From Allobosea lathyri (lineage in GTDB: Bacteria > Pseudomonadota > Alphaproteobacteria > Rhizobiales > Beijerinckiaceae), in contig NZ_FNUY01000003.1 in the NCBI RefSeq assembly GCF_900108245.1, positions 1 through 64,000 of the forward strand: DNA of 64,000 nucleotides, read 5' to 3'. The position numbers and the translations under genes are program-made. The notes under the pieces are model-generated. The model saw only the letters and a program-made list of their open reading frames with translations. It was not told where the DNA came from and searched no databases. Below are positions 1-10,902 of this stretch, one piece after another. How positions within the stretch are numbered: the stretch's first letter is position 1; each line of letters starts with the position of its first letter.

Positions 1-318
1 CTGCTCGCGCTCATGCCCGAGCTCGGCCAGCGTTCGCCCAAGACCATCGCCGCTCTGGCGGGCCTCGCGCCGCTCAACCGCGACAGCGGCGCCTTCCGCG
101 GCAAGCGCGCCATTGCCGGGGGCAGACCGCGCCTGCGACAGGCCCTCTACATGGCCGCCGTCGCAACCATCCGCTCCCGCTCGCGCTTCGCGACCCTCTA
201 CAAAACCATGACTGCCGCCGGAAAACCCGCAAAGGTCGCCCTCATCGCCATCGCCCGAAAAATCCTCGTCACCGCAAACGCCGTCCTGCGCGACAAACGC
301 TCCTTCCAGCCACGATGA
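1..318 (+). CDS. IS110-family transposase, C-terminal part (cut by window start)
   Basis: The reading frame is open from base 1 and ends at 318, so about 105 residues of a larger protein are visible. The segment reads IAALAGLAPLNRDSG, then GRPRLRQALYMAA and a basic tail. This is the C-terminal Transposase_20 region of IS110/IS1111-type DEDD transposases, including the conserved GLAP.NR.SG and R..LYMAA blocks. These enzymes move circular intermediates and leave no target duplication. The N-terminal catalytic half lies outside the window, so intactness cannot be judged. The DNA just downstream looks like half of a dispersed palindrome (family B), suggesting the element landed in one. Confidence 0.85.
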   Translation: MLALMPELGQRSPKTIAALAGLAPLNRDSGAFRGKRAIAGGRPRLRQALYMAAVATIRSRSRFATLYKTMTAAGKPAKVALIAIARKILVTANAVLRDKRSFQPR

Positions 319-329
319 AACACAGTTGC

Positions 330-385
330 CGGGTCGACCTGCGGTCGCCCAGGATGACGGCGGGTTTCCACGTAAAATCATTAAG
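330..385. repeat. Half of a family B palindromic repeat
   Basis: From about 330 the sequence follows the right half of the family B elements seen elsewhere here: CGGGTC, then GCGGTCGCCC, then GGATGACGG and GTTTCCACG. The matching left half is absent; the IS110 transposase end lies there instead. B copies are also at 7664, 9366, 13800, 14514, 16665, 33031 and 47891, with a variant at 58140. Confidence 0.6.
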
Positions 386-405
386 CTCTGATCGGCGCCC
401 CGCAT

Positions 406-445
406 AAAAAAACACCCCGGAGAGAGCGTTGCCGCCTCCGGGGTG
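406..445 (-). terminator. Rho-independent terminator of greA
   Basis: Read on the minus strand, a perfect 10-bp stem (CACCCCGGAG / CTCCGGGGTG) with a 13-nt loop is followed by seven T residues. It lies about 30 bp past the greA stop, a textbook intrinsic terminator. Confidence 0.92.
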
Positions 446-475
446 ATCGATGTTTCAGACCGCGGAGCGGGTCGT

Positions 476-949
476 CTAGCGGAAGACGACGCTCACGACT
501 TCATAGGACTTGCCGCCGCCGGGCGTGTTGACCTGGACGGAGTCGCCGACCTTCTTGCCGATCAGCGCGCGGGCGATCGGCGAGCCGATCGAGACCTTGC
601 CGGAGCGGACGTCGGATTCGGGCTCGCCGACGATCTGGTACATCTTCTTCTCTTCGGTATCGTCGTCGATCAGCTGCACGGTCGCACCGAACTTGATCGT
701 GTCGCCGCCGAGCTTCGAGACATCGATGATGTCGGCGCGGCCGATCAGGGATTCGAGCTCCATGATCCGGCCTTCATTGAGGGCCTGCGATTCCTTGGCC
801 GCGTGATACTCGGCGTTCTCCGAGAGATCGCCGTGGGCGCGCGCTTCCGAGATCGCCAGGATGATGCGCTGGCGCTGCACCTGCTGGCGGTCCTTCAGCT
901 CGGCCTCGAGAGCAGCGAAGCCGCCCGCGGTCATAGGAACCTTTTCCAT
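476..949 (-). CDS. greA: Transcription elongation factor GreA
   Basis: 157-residue protein that enters the RNA polymerase secondary channel and stimulates cleavage of backtracked transcripts. The N-terminal coiled coil carries the diagnostic [13 protein letters not shown] segment whose acidic tip acts at the polymerase active site. The C-terminal FKBP-like half contains [16 protein letters not shown]. The open frame runs upstream to 1108, but the start at 949 ([10 protein letters not shown]) matches the family length and has a GGGATGAGA ribosome site. It lies about 100 bp downstream of carB on the same strand, so it may be co-transcribed, and ends at a strong terminator. Confidence 0.97.
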   Translation of the reverse strand: MEKVPMTAGGFAALEAELKDRQQVQRQRIILAISEARAHGDLSENAEYHAAKESQALNEGRIMELESLIGRADIIDVSKLGGDTIKFGATVQLIDDDTEEKKMYQIVGEPESDVRSGKVSIGSPIARALIGKKVGDSVQVNTPGGGKSYEVVSVVFR

Positions 950-1050
950 CGTCTCATCCCGATTTTCGAAAGCAGTGAGCCGCCGGCAGCGTTCCTCGCC
1001 GCCTGCGTCCTGCTTCCGATCGTTTGTAGAACCGCCCCGGCGCGCTGTTT

Positions 1051-4413
<3,363 letters not shown>

Positions 4414-4475
4414 GATCTCGGCTCGGTCTTCGCGTGGGCGCGCGCAGCCTGATCCGATCGAACGAGCGGAGGCCG

Positions 4476-4506
4476 GCGAGCGCCTGAATGAATGCTAGGC
4501 GCTCGC
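4476..4506. other. Perfect 10-bp hairpin upstream of carB
   Basis: GCGAGCGCCT and AGGCGCTCGC pair perfectly around an 11-nt loop. It lies 63-93 nt upstream of the carB start and 60-90 nt downstream of the MFS stop, both on the minus strand. No T-tract follows in that direction, so a simple intrinsic terminator is unlikely. It could be a carB leader structure, an operator or a Rho-type 3' end. Confidence 0.5.
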
Positions 4507-4567
4507 TATAGAGTGGAGCAGCGGCGGGGGGAAGCGGAAACCGTCATACTGCCTGTGTTCGGGGCGC

Positions 4568-5782
4568 TTAACGCACAGGCTGTGGCTCTGCCTCGATGGG
4601 CGCGATCTCCAGTGCGCGCCGTGCGGGGCGGCGCCGGCGCATCGCGATGAAGAGCACGGCGAGCGCCGCCACCTCGCAGGCCGCGCCGACGAAGCCGAGC
4701 GGCCAGGTGCCGAAATGGCGCAGGGTCTGCTGGCCCAGCGCCGCGCCGGCCGCAATGCCGAAATACAGCGCCGAGGCGTTCAGCGAGAGCGCGACCACGG
4801 CGGCATCGGGCGCCATCGCGGCAAGCCTCGACATCTGCGAGGGGTGTCCGGCCCAGCCGGCCGCGCTCCAGATCAGCAGGATCGCGGGCAGGACGAAGAT
4901 GGCGCTGGACGGCTCAAGAGACACCGCCGCAAGCGAAGCCGCCAGCAGCGATGCCGCCAGCACGCTCAGCACGATCAGGAGCGTGCGCTCCGGGCCGTAG
5001 CGGTCGCTGGCGATGCCGCCGAGCTGGTTGCCGATGGCCGAGCCGATGCCGGAGATGACGAGCGCGCCGCCCAGCCAGGCGCCGGTGATGCCGGCATGGG
5101 CGGCCAGGAACGGCGCGACATAGGTGTAGAGCGTGAAGGCGCCGGTGGTCCAAAGCATGGTCGTGGCCAGAGCGAGCAGCACGTCGCCACGGCGCGCGAC
5201 CTGCAGCCGTTCCTGCAGCGTGTTGCTGCCGCGCGGCAGGCCGGCGGGCAACCTCAAGAGAATCCCAATCAGCGCGAGCGCGCTGAACAGGGTGACGATC
5301 AGGAAGGCGAGGTGCCAGCCGCCGAAGGCGACCACCGCCGTGCCCAGGGGGACGCCGAGAATCAGCGCCACCGTCATGCCGCCGGTGACGAGCGCGATGG
5401 CGCGGCCGCGCCGCTCCGGCGGCACGAGAGCAACCGCGACCGCATTGGCCGCGGGCATGTAGACGCCGGCCGCCAGCGCCATGACGACGCGCGCCGCCAT
5501 CACCAGCGTGAAGTCGCTGGCCAGCGCCGCGCCGAGATTGGCCAGCCCGAACACGGCCATGGCTGAAGCCAGAACAGTCTTGCGATCGATATCGCCCAGC
5601 ATGGTCGAGAGTACCGGCGAGCCGATCGCATAGGCCAGCGCGAAGATCGAGATCAGCAGGCCCGCGGTGTCGACGGATACGCCGAGGCCGGCCGAGAGGT
5701 TCGGCAAAATGCCGGTGATGATGAGGCTGCCGGTGCCGATGGCGAAAGCGCCGCCGGCCAGCCAGAGGAGACGTGCGTCCAT
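4568..5782 (-). CDS. MFS transporter, DHA1-type efflux pump
   Basis: 404-residue inner-membrane protein with about 12 hydrophobic segments in two halves. The loop after segment 2 (GDIDRKTVL) and the segment 4-5 region (RVVMALAAGVYMPAANAVAVALVPPERRGRAIA) resemble the drug/sugar efflux branch (AraJ/CflA-like) of the major facilitator superfamily. The substrate cannot be read from sequence. AAGGACGG precedes the start. It is divergent from an ArsR-type regulator, with two matching operator-like palindromes between them, so control of the pump by that regulator is likely. Confidence 0.88.
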   Translation of the reverse strand: MDARLLWLAGGAFAIGTGSLIITGILPNLSAGLGVSVDTAGLLISIFALAYAIGSPVLSTMLGDIDRKTVLASAMAVFGLANLGAALASDFTLVMAARVVMALAAGVYMPAANAVAVALVPPERRGRAIALVTGGMTVALILGVPLGTAVVAFGGWHLAFLIVTLFSALALIGILLRLPAGLPRGSNTLQERLQVARRGDVLLALATTMLWTTGAFTLYTYVAPFLAAHAGITGAWLGGALVISGIGSAIGNQLGGIASDRYGPERTLLIVLSVLAASLLAASLAAVSLEPSSAIFVLPAILLIWSAAGWAGHPSQMSRLAAMAPDAAVVALSLNASALYFGIAAGAALGQQTLRHFGTWPLGFVGAACEVAALAVLFIAMRRRRPARRALEIAPIEAEPQPVR

Positions 5783-5817
5783 AGGACCGTCCTTAAAAAT
5801 CTCCGGTTCCCCGGAAT

Positions 5818-5833
5818 TTCAATGATCGTTGAA
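5818..5833. promoter_or_regulatory. Operator-like inverted repeat 1 (ArsR type)
   Basis: TTCAA-N6-TTGAA within the MFS/ArsR intergenic region. With its flanks it is nearly identical to a second copy at 5869, 51 bp (about five helix turns) away. TTCAA/TTGAA half-sites resemble known ArsR/SmtB-type operators. Confidence 0.7.
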
Positions 5834-5868
5834 TTTAGGTTTGCGACCGGGATGAGGTCAAGCCTAAT

Positions 5869-5884
5869 TTCAATGAATGTTGAA
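5869..5884. promoter_or_regulatory. Operator-like inverted repeat 2 (ArsR type)
   Basis: Second TTCAA-N6-TTGAA palindrome in the same orientation and context as the copy at 5818. It lies 38 bp before the chosen arsR-type start at 5922 and covers an alternative in-frame ATG at 5877, which argues against that upstream start. Confidence 0.7.
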
Positions 5885-5921
5885 TATTGTCAGGAGCGTC
5901 CGGATCGCTTATTTCAGAGGC

Positions 5922-6278
5922 ATGAAGCCGGTTTCTCATCCCGATATGGACATGGTCGAGCCCGCTGCGGTGTTCGCGGCGCTGGCGGACCCGATTCGCC
6001 TCGCCGTCGTGGTGGCGCTTGCCGATGGCGAGGAGGTCGAGGCGCGCTGCGGTAGCTTCTGCGACCTCGCCTCGCCGTCGCTGCTGACCTATCACTTCGC
6101 CAAATTGCGCGAGGCCGGGGTGACCAAGGCGCGTGTCGAAGGCACGTCCCGCTTCATCAGCTTGCGTCGCGAGGAGTTCGACCGGCGCTTTCCCGGCCTG
6201 CTCGACAGCGTGATCGAGGCCGCCCGGCGCGACCCGAACCTGCCGCGCATTCCCGATGGGCAGCTGGTCCGCGGCTGA
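5922..6278 (+). CDS. ArsR-family winged-helix transcriptional regulator
   Basis: 118-residue regulator. AAVFAALADPIRLAVVVALADGEE is the first helical part of an ArsR-type winged helix, and SPSLLTYHFAKLREAGV is the recognition helix region. FISLRREEFDRRFPG follows as the wing and C-terminal helix. No obvious metal-binding CxC is present, so it more likely senses a small molecule. An in-frame ATG at 5877 lies inside an operator-like palindrome and was not used. Divergent to the MFS pump; probably represses both promoters. Confidence 0.85.
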   Translation: MKPVSHPDMDMVEPAAVFAALADPIRLAVVVALADGEEVEARCGSFCDLASPSLLTYHFAKLREAGVTKARVEGTSRFISLRREEFDRRFPGLLDSVIEAARRDPNLPRIPDGQLVRG

Positions 6279-6309
6279 GGTCGATCAAGTTATCGGCGCT
6301 GGCTTTTCG

Positions 6310-6433
6310 AGCCCTCATCCTGAGGAGCCGCGCAGCGGCGTCTCGAAGGATGCTCCAGAGGGCGCCATCATCACAAACTGAAGCATCCTTCGAGACGCAC
6401 TTCCTTTCGGAAGTGCTCCTCAGGATGAGGGCT
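6310..6433. repeat. Family A palindromic repeat, copy 1
   Basis: AGCCCTCATCCTGAGGAGC at the left and its reverse complement at the right bound about 124 bp. Inner segments pair as well (GTCTCGAAGGATGCT against AGCATCCTTCGAGAC). Seven copies occur in the window, all between genes; this one lies past the arsR-type gene. Confidence 0.85.
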
Positions 6434-6575
6434 CGCGCGTCGAAAACGCACACGCCTGCGGGTAAAGCTTCGCCCCGTTGATTTACGCATCGGAGGGTAT
6501 AGCGTCGCCTCTTCCGCGATGGCGTCAGGCCGGATCGCGTCAAAGCCGGCTGCGCCCAACCCAAGGAGCATGGCC

Positions 6576-7637
6576 ATGCGTGAAGCCGACCCTCAAAAGC
6601 TCGACGCCCTGGTGGGGCGACTGGTCGGAGATGTCGGAGCGTCGGTGACCGGCGCGCTCGTCGTCCTCGGCGATCAGCTCGGCCTCTACAAGGCCATGGC
6701 GGACGGGAAGCCGGTGACGGCCGAGGAACTCGCCACCAAGACCGGCTTCAAGGAGCGCTATGTCCGGGAGTGGCTCTCGGCCCAGGCGGCGGCCGAGTAC
6801 ATCGACTATGACGGCGACACTGATCGGTTCAGCCTCTCGGCCGAACAGGCGATGGCCTTTGCGGACGAGGGCAGTCCTGCCTTTTTCGCCGGCGCCTTCG
6901 AGATCGTCCGGGCGATGTGGCTCGACGAGCCCAAGATCGCCGACGCCTTCAAAACGGGCGCGGGCGTCGGCTGGCACGAGCACAGCACATGCCTGTTCCG
7001 TGGCACGGAGCGCTTCTTCCGGCCCGGCTACAACAGCAACCTCAACAACAGCTGGATACCCGCCCTCGACGGGGTCAAGGCCAAGCTCGAAAAGGGCGCC
7101 CGCGTCGCCGATGTCGGCTGCGGCCATGGCGCCTCGACCGTGCTGATGGCGCAGGCCTTTCCGAATTCATACTTCTTCGGCTTCGATTACCACGGTCCGT
7201 CGATCGACAAGGCGCGGGAGGCCGCGACCAAGGCGGGCGTCGATGACCGGGTTGTCTTCGAGCAGGCCTCGGCCAAGACCTATCCGGCGCGGGGCTATGA
7301 TCTCGTCGCGATGTTCGACTGCCTGCACGATATGGGCGACCCTGCCGGGGCTGGCCGTCACGTCAAGGAAACGCTCGCCGATGACGGCACATGGATGATC
7401 GTCGAGCCCTTCGCGCATGATCACCTGAAGGACAACATCAATCCGGTCGGGCGGATCTTCTACGGGGCATCGACGATGATCTGTACGCCCGCCTCGCTCT
7501 CTCAGGAGGTCGGCCTCGGGCTTGGCGCCCAGGCCGGCGAGATGCGGCTGCGCAAGGTCGCGCTCGATGCCGGCTTCTCCCGCTTCCGCCGCGCCACGGA
7601 GACGCCGTTCAACATGGTCTTCGAGGTGCGGGCCTGA
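6576..7637 (+). CDS. SAM-dependent methyltransferase with N-terminal winged helix (Rv2258c-like)
   Basis: 353-residue protein. The first ~90 residues (TAEELATKTGFKERYVREWL, then a YDGDTDRFSLS wing) form the winged-helix dimerisation domain typical of Rv2258c-like and O-methyltransferase-related enzymes. The class I methyltransferase core follows, with motif I VADVGCGHGAS and the acidic segment FFGFDYHGPSID. The substrate is unknown. The start at 6576 is chosen because AAGGAG lies 7 nt upstream; the ATG two codons earlier sits too close to it. It is a single gene flanked by repeat elements. Confidence 0.85.
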   Translation: MREADPQKLDALVGRLVGDVGASVTGALVVLGDQLGLYKAMADGKPVTAEELATKTGFKERYVREWLSAQAAAEYIDYDGDTDRFSLSAEQAMAFADEGSPAFFAGAFEIVRAMWLDEPKIADAFKTGAGVGWHEHSTCLFRGTERFFRPGYNSNLNNSWIPALDGVKAKLEKGARVADVGCGHGASTVLMAQAFPNSYFFGFDYHGPSIDKAREAATKAGVDDRVVFEQASAKTYPARGYDLVAMFDCLHDMGDPAGAGRHVKETLADDGTWMIVEPFAHDHLKDNINPVGRIFYGASTMICTPASLSQEVGLGLGAQAGEMRLRKVALDAGFSRFRRATETPFNMVFEVRA

Positions 7638-7663
7638 GTAGGCCGTTTAGGCTCGGAAACGGG

Positions 7664-7805
7664 CCGTCATCCTGGATAAGCGGCGAAGCCGCGCAGATCC
7701 GGGATCCATCCTAGAGTGCCAATCCTTGCCAGAGCGCCGATTCTGGCAATGACTTGGCCCTTCGATGGATCCCGGGCCTCCGCTTCGCTACGCCCAGGAT
7801 GACGG
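7664..7805. repeat. Family B palindromic repeat
   Basis: CCGTCATCCTGG at the left pairs with CCAGGATGACGG at the right; inner GGGATCCATC and GATGGATCCC also pair. It fills much of the 378-bp gap 7638-8015. The remaining gap DNA holds the Zur-like site and no gene. Confidence 0.8.
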
Positions 7806-7940
7806 TGTGCGTTCGAGCATGAGCAGCCTGCTCAACAGTCCGCGCCAGCTTACGAGCAGATAATGGTAAAACTCCGCCGGGCGCGAATTTCCTGTGCGGG
7901 GAGCCAGCTTTCGAGTTGTGGTCCTGCTCGTATTAAGCAA

Positions 7941-7960
7941 TGTTATATCGTTGCATAACG
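7941..7960. promoter_or_regulatory. Zur-like operator upstream of aztD
   Basis: GTTAT-N8-ATAAC, with the outer bases also symmetric, in an AT-rich patch about 55 bp before the aztD start. Zinc-uptake regulator boxes in proteobacteria are built on GTTAT/ATAAC half-sites, and aztD homologues are zinc-regulated, so the assignment rests on motif plus context. Confidence 0.6.
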
Positions 7961-8015
7961 AGATTGGCCGGCTGTCCCGAACGAGGATGCGTCCGGTCCA
8001 AGGAGACTACGACCT

Positions 8016-9338
8016 ATGAGCCGACCGTCCGTTGCCGCCCGTTTCGCCGCCTGCCTTGCGCTTGTCTGTCTCGCCACATCCGGCCCGGCAGATGCCCATG
8101 ACCACACCGTGCTGCGCGGCAGGCTGGTCTTCGCCGACCATGAAAAGCCGGTGGTGCGCGTGCTCGATCTCGACACCGGCGAGGTCACGCACAGCTTCGA
8201 TCTGCCCAAGGCCAATCCCGGTTTCGCCGGCGTCGAGGGCGGCCGCTATGTCGTGATCAAGACGGGGGACGAGGCGGGCACGATCCGCTTCCTCGATACC
8301 GGCCTCACCGTCGAATCGCATGGCGACCATGTCGACATCGACAAGGGTGAGGTGAAGCTGCTCGATTTCGCCGTGACCGGTGACAAACCGGCCCATATCG
8401 TCTCGGCCAAGGGCGAACTGGCGCTGTTCTATGACGGGGTTCGCCCCTGGGAGCGCAAAAGCGAGGCGAAGGCCGTTCTCATCCCGATCAGGAGCCTCGC
8501 CTTGAAGGCGCCGGAGGTGACGATCTGGCCAAGCCCCGCGCCGCAGCACGGCATCGTCATTCCGCTGGGTGGGCGGCAATGGCTGATGTCGGTGCCCAAC
8601 CCCGTCTACGCCAAGGGCGAGGATCGCAGCGCCTCGTCGCGGCCCGACGGTTTCGAAATCCTCGAACGCGGCGGCAAGGGCTGGAAGCGGCTTGCGCTCT
8701 TCAACGACAGCGCCCGCACGGACGCGTCCTGCAAGCTGTTCCACGGCTATGCCGCTTCCAGAGGCAGCCATGTCTTCGGCTGCGCGGAAGGGACGGATGG
8801 CGGCATGCTCGTGCTGTCGCAGGGCGGGAAGGGCCGCTGGAGCGGGCGCAGGATCGCCTATCCCGACGAGCGCCGCGTCAGCGCCATCAAGGCCCGTGAG
8901 GGCGCGCGCTACATGGTCGGCAATTACGGGCTGAAGGCGCCCTATGATGCGCTGCTGCGGATCGACCCTGCGGCGAAGGCGGGCGGCGCCGCCGATGTCC
9001 TGCCGGTTCCGGGCGGGCAGGCGGCCTGCCAGTTCGAGCTGAGTGGCAAGGGCGACCGGCTGGTCAATCTGACGCCGGACGGCAAGCTGCGCGTCTACGA
9101 AATCGCGCCAAGCTGGCGGGAGCTTGCCAGCTTCGATGCGGTTGCGGGCTTCGATTGCCAGTATGGCGCGAAGACGCCGACGCCGACGCCGGGCCTTGCC
9201 GTGATCGGCGGCAGCGCCTTCGTCAGCGATCCCGGCAATGGGCGTATCCGCGAATACCATCTCGACACGCTGAAGCAGGGGCTCGACCTGCCGGTCGGCG
9301 GCATGCCGGCCAATCTCGCCGGCAGCGATGCGGGTTGA
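8016..9338 (+). CDS. aztD: Periplasmic zinc metallochaperone AztD-like protein
   Basis: 440-residue secreted protein. Residues 1-27 form a signal peptide ending near PADAHDH. The mature protein has repeated beta-blade segments consistent with a seven-blade propeller. HDHTVLRGRLVFADHEKP at the mature N-terminus, plus LDLDTGEVTHSFD and SPAPQHGI, are hallmarks of AztD. That protein loads zinc onto the AztC binding protein of the AztABC importer. No aztABC genes are nearby, so this is an orphan copy here. AAGGAG lies 10-11 nt before the start and a Zur-like site lies upstream. Confidence 0.85.
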   Translation: MSRPSVAARFAACLALVCLATSGPADAHDHTVLRGRLVFADHEKPVVRVLDLDTGEVTHSFDLPKANPGFAGVEGGRYVVIKTGDEAGTIRFLDTGLTVESHGDHVDIDKGEVKLLDFAVTGDKPAHIVSAKGELALFYDGVRPWERKSEAKAVLIPIRSLALKAPEVTIWPSPAPQHGIVIPLGGRQWLMSVPNPVYAKGEDRSASSRPDGFEILERGGKGWKRLALFNDSARTDASCKLFHGYAASRGSHVFGCAEGTDGGMLVLSQGGKGRWSGRRIAYPDERRVSAIKAREGARYMVGNYGLKAPYDALLRIDPAAKAGGAADVLPVPGGQAACQFELSGKGDRLVNLTPDGKLRVYEIAPSWRELASFDAVAGFDCQYGAKTPTPTPGLAVIGGSAFVSDPGNGRIREYHLDTLKQGLDLPVGGMPANLAGSDAG

Positions 9339-9365
9339 AGCGCGATGATTTGATCTGGAAACTCG

Positions 9366-9474
9366 CCGTCATCCCGGACAAGCGGCTTTAGCCGCGCAGC
9401 TCCGGCAGCCATCATAGGGAACCGAGCTCTACGATGGATCCCGGGTCTCCGCTTCGCTACGCCGGGGATGACGG
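9366..9474. repeat. Family B palindromic repeat
   Basis: CCGTCATCCCGG and CCGGGGATGACGG bound the core. Flanks extend the symmetry: GGAAAC on the left against GTTTCC on the right. Together with the family A copy at 9526 it accounts for most of the 420-bp gap 9339-9758, in which no gene is seen. Confidence 0.8.
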
Positions 9475-9525
9475 CGTGTTTCCACGCAAGATCATCAAGC
9501 TCTCTTAGAGACAGTTGGAGAATTC

Positions 9526-9646
9526 AGCCCTCATCCTGAGGAGCCGCGAAGCGGCGTCTCGAAGGATGTTTCAGGAGGCTCCCGAACCATCTGGAGGATC
9601 CTTCGAGACGCCATTCCTGACGAAATGGCTCCTCAGGATGAGGGCT
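9526..9646. repeat. Family A palindromic repeat, copy 2
   Basis: Starts AGCCCTCATCCTGAGGAGC and ends with the reverse complement. It is preceded by GAATTC, as is the copy at 58334. Confidence 0.85.
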
Positions 9647-9758
9647 GTAGGCGTTTTCAAACGGCTCCAAGCGCCACCGTCTGCCATCCGGGTTAGGCAT
9701 CGGCTTTCTCCGAAAACCGCGCCCCATTTTTCGGGCCGATGCCTTATAGACTGCCCGG

Positions 9759-10163
9759 ATGCCGTTTCGCCGATTCCCTCGCCAGTCGCGCCAGCTCGTC
9801 GCCTATATCTTCTCCGGTGGAGTCACGGCGGTCGCGCATTATGCGCTGCTGATCGGGCTGGTGGAGCTTGGCGGGGTCGATCCCGTGCCGGCGACGCTTG
9901 CCGGCTTCGTGCTGGGTGCGGTGGTGTCCTACACGCTGAACCGCTGGCTCACCTTCGATGCAACGCATTCCCATGCGCAGGCGACCTGGCGTTTCGCCCT
10001 GATCGCGCTTGGCGGCTTCGTGCTCACCGGCATCCTGATGCATCTTTTCGTGGCGCGGGCCGGGTTGCCCTATCTGCCGATGCAACTCGTCACCACGGGG
10101 ATCGTGATGGTGTTCTCGTTCCTCGGGCACAAGTTCTTTTCGTTCGCCGATCGGGCGGGATGA
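9759..10163 (+). CDS. GtrA-like small membrane protein
   Basis: 134 residues with four hydrophobic segments (about 12-32, 38-58, 76-98, 106-124). The family signature VGAVVSYTLNRWLTF appears as LGAVVSYTLNRWLTF, and SFLGHKFFSF closes the protein. GtrA-type proteins are thought to flip or hold polyprenyl-phosphate-linked sugars for surface glycan modification. No glycosyltransferase gene lies next to it, so its pathway here is unknown. It converges on the minus-strand racemase-like gene 8 bp away. Confidence 0.85.
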   Translation: MPFRRFPRQSRQLVAYIFSGGVTAVAHYALLIGLVELGGVDPVPATLAGFVLGAVVSYTLNRWLTFDATHSHAQATWRFALIALGGFVLTGILMHLFVARAGLPYLPMQLVTTGIVMVFSFLGHKFFSFADRAG

Positions 10164-10171
10164 GGAGCGGG

Positions 10172-10867
10172 CTAGGACGCGACCTCGGCCAGGGACTTGC
10201 GCCCCGCAGCGAGGTCAGCGAGCACACCGACATGAACATCCAGGGCGTCGATGACGGTATAGCCCGGGTCTTGCCCGTCGAACGCCAAATTGAGGTCGGT
10301 CCCTGCGAGAACGATCGCGTCGGCTCCCGCCGCGGTCATCCGCCTGCCTGCGTCGAGGAAGCGCTCGCGCTGTGCGGCTGAACAGGTGCCGGCGACTGCG
10401 ACGTCCTGATAGGTCTGGCCGAGAATCTCGATTTCATCGTCCAGCGCAATTGCATCGGTATGGCCGAGCTGGCCGTAAAGGCGCGTGCGCATCACCACCC
10501 GGGTTCCCAGAAGCCCGATCCGCTTGATGCCTCGTTCAACGAAATAGGCGTCGAGCGGCGCGACAGCCGAGACGATCGGCAATGGCGACAGGGCCGCCAG
10601 CTCGGCCAGGCAGAAATGCGCCCCGAGCGATGTCAGTGCGAGGCAATCGCAGCCCGCATCCTTCAGGCGCGTGGCGAGCGGAAGAAACGCCTGTGCCTGC
10701 TCGGCCCTGAGATCGGCGAGATTGTTGCGGATCAGTTCCTGAATCTCGCCATGAGCGATCGTCAGCTCGAGCCTCGATACGCCACGTGCCGCTGCAGCAG
10801 CCGTGAGACGCTGATAGTAGACCACCGTCGCCGCCACGCCGATGCCGCCGATCAAGCCGATATGCAT
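10172..10867 (-). CDS. Asp/Glu racemase-fold protein lacking the usual catalytic cysteines
   Basis: 231-residue protein of the Asp/Glu/hydantoin racemase fold, beginning MHIGLIGGIGVAATVVYY. In classical members two cysteines act as acid and base, in CNTAH and GCTE motifs. Here the corresponding segments read LTSLGAHFC (Ser80 at the Cys position) and LAGTDLNL (Gly189). Racemase chemistry therefore cannot be assumed; a Cys at 86 could substitute. Such a clade may be common in alphaproteobacteria. It is last in an apparent operon: PilZ gene, methyltransferase, this gene (35 bp gap). Confidence 0.75.
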   Translation of the reverse strand: MHIGLIGGIGVAATVVYYQRLTAAAAARGVSRLELTIAHGEIQELIRNNLADLRAEQAQAFLPLATRLKDAGCDCLALTSLGAHFCLAELAALSPLPIVSAVAPLDAYFVERGIKRIGLLGTRVVMRTRLYGQLGHTDAIALDDEIEILGQTYQDVAVAGTCSAAQRERFLDAGRRMTAAGADAIVLAGTDLNLAFDGQDPGYTVIDALDVHVGVLADLAAGRKSLAEVAS

Positions 10868-10902
10868 TGGATCATGTCCTTAAGAGCGGCGGTTGTGGCG
10901 GG

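Noticed and set aside
4476..4506. Intrinsic terminator for the MFS gene
   Set aside because: The stem is perfect, but no T-run follows on the minus strand and the loop is long, so it is kept only as an unassigned hairpin.
5877..5921. Upstream start for the ArsR-family gene
   Set aside because: The ATG lies inside an operator-like palindrome and the added residues do not match the family N-terminus.
8007..9260. 417-codon minus-strand frame opposite aztD
   Set aside because: The plus-strand frame has a signal peptide, ribosome site and family motifs; the minus frame has none.
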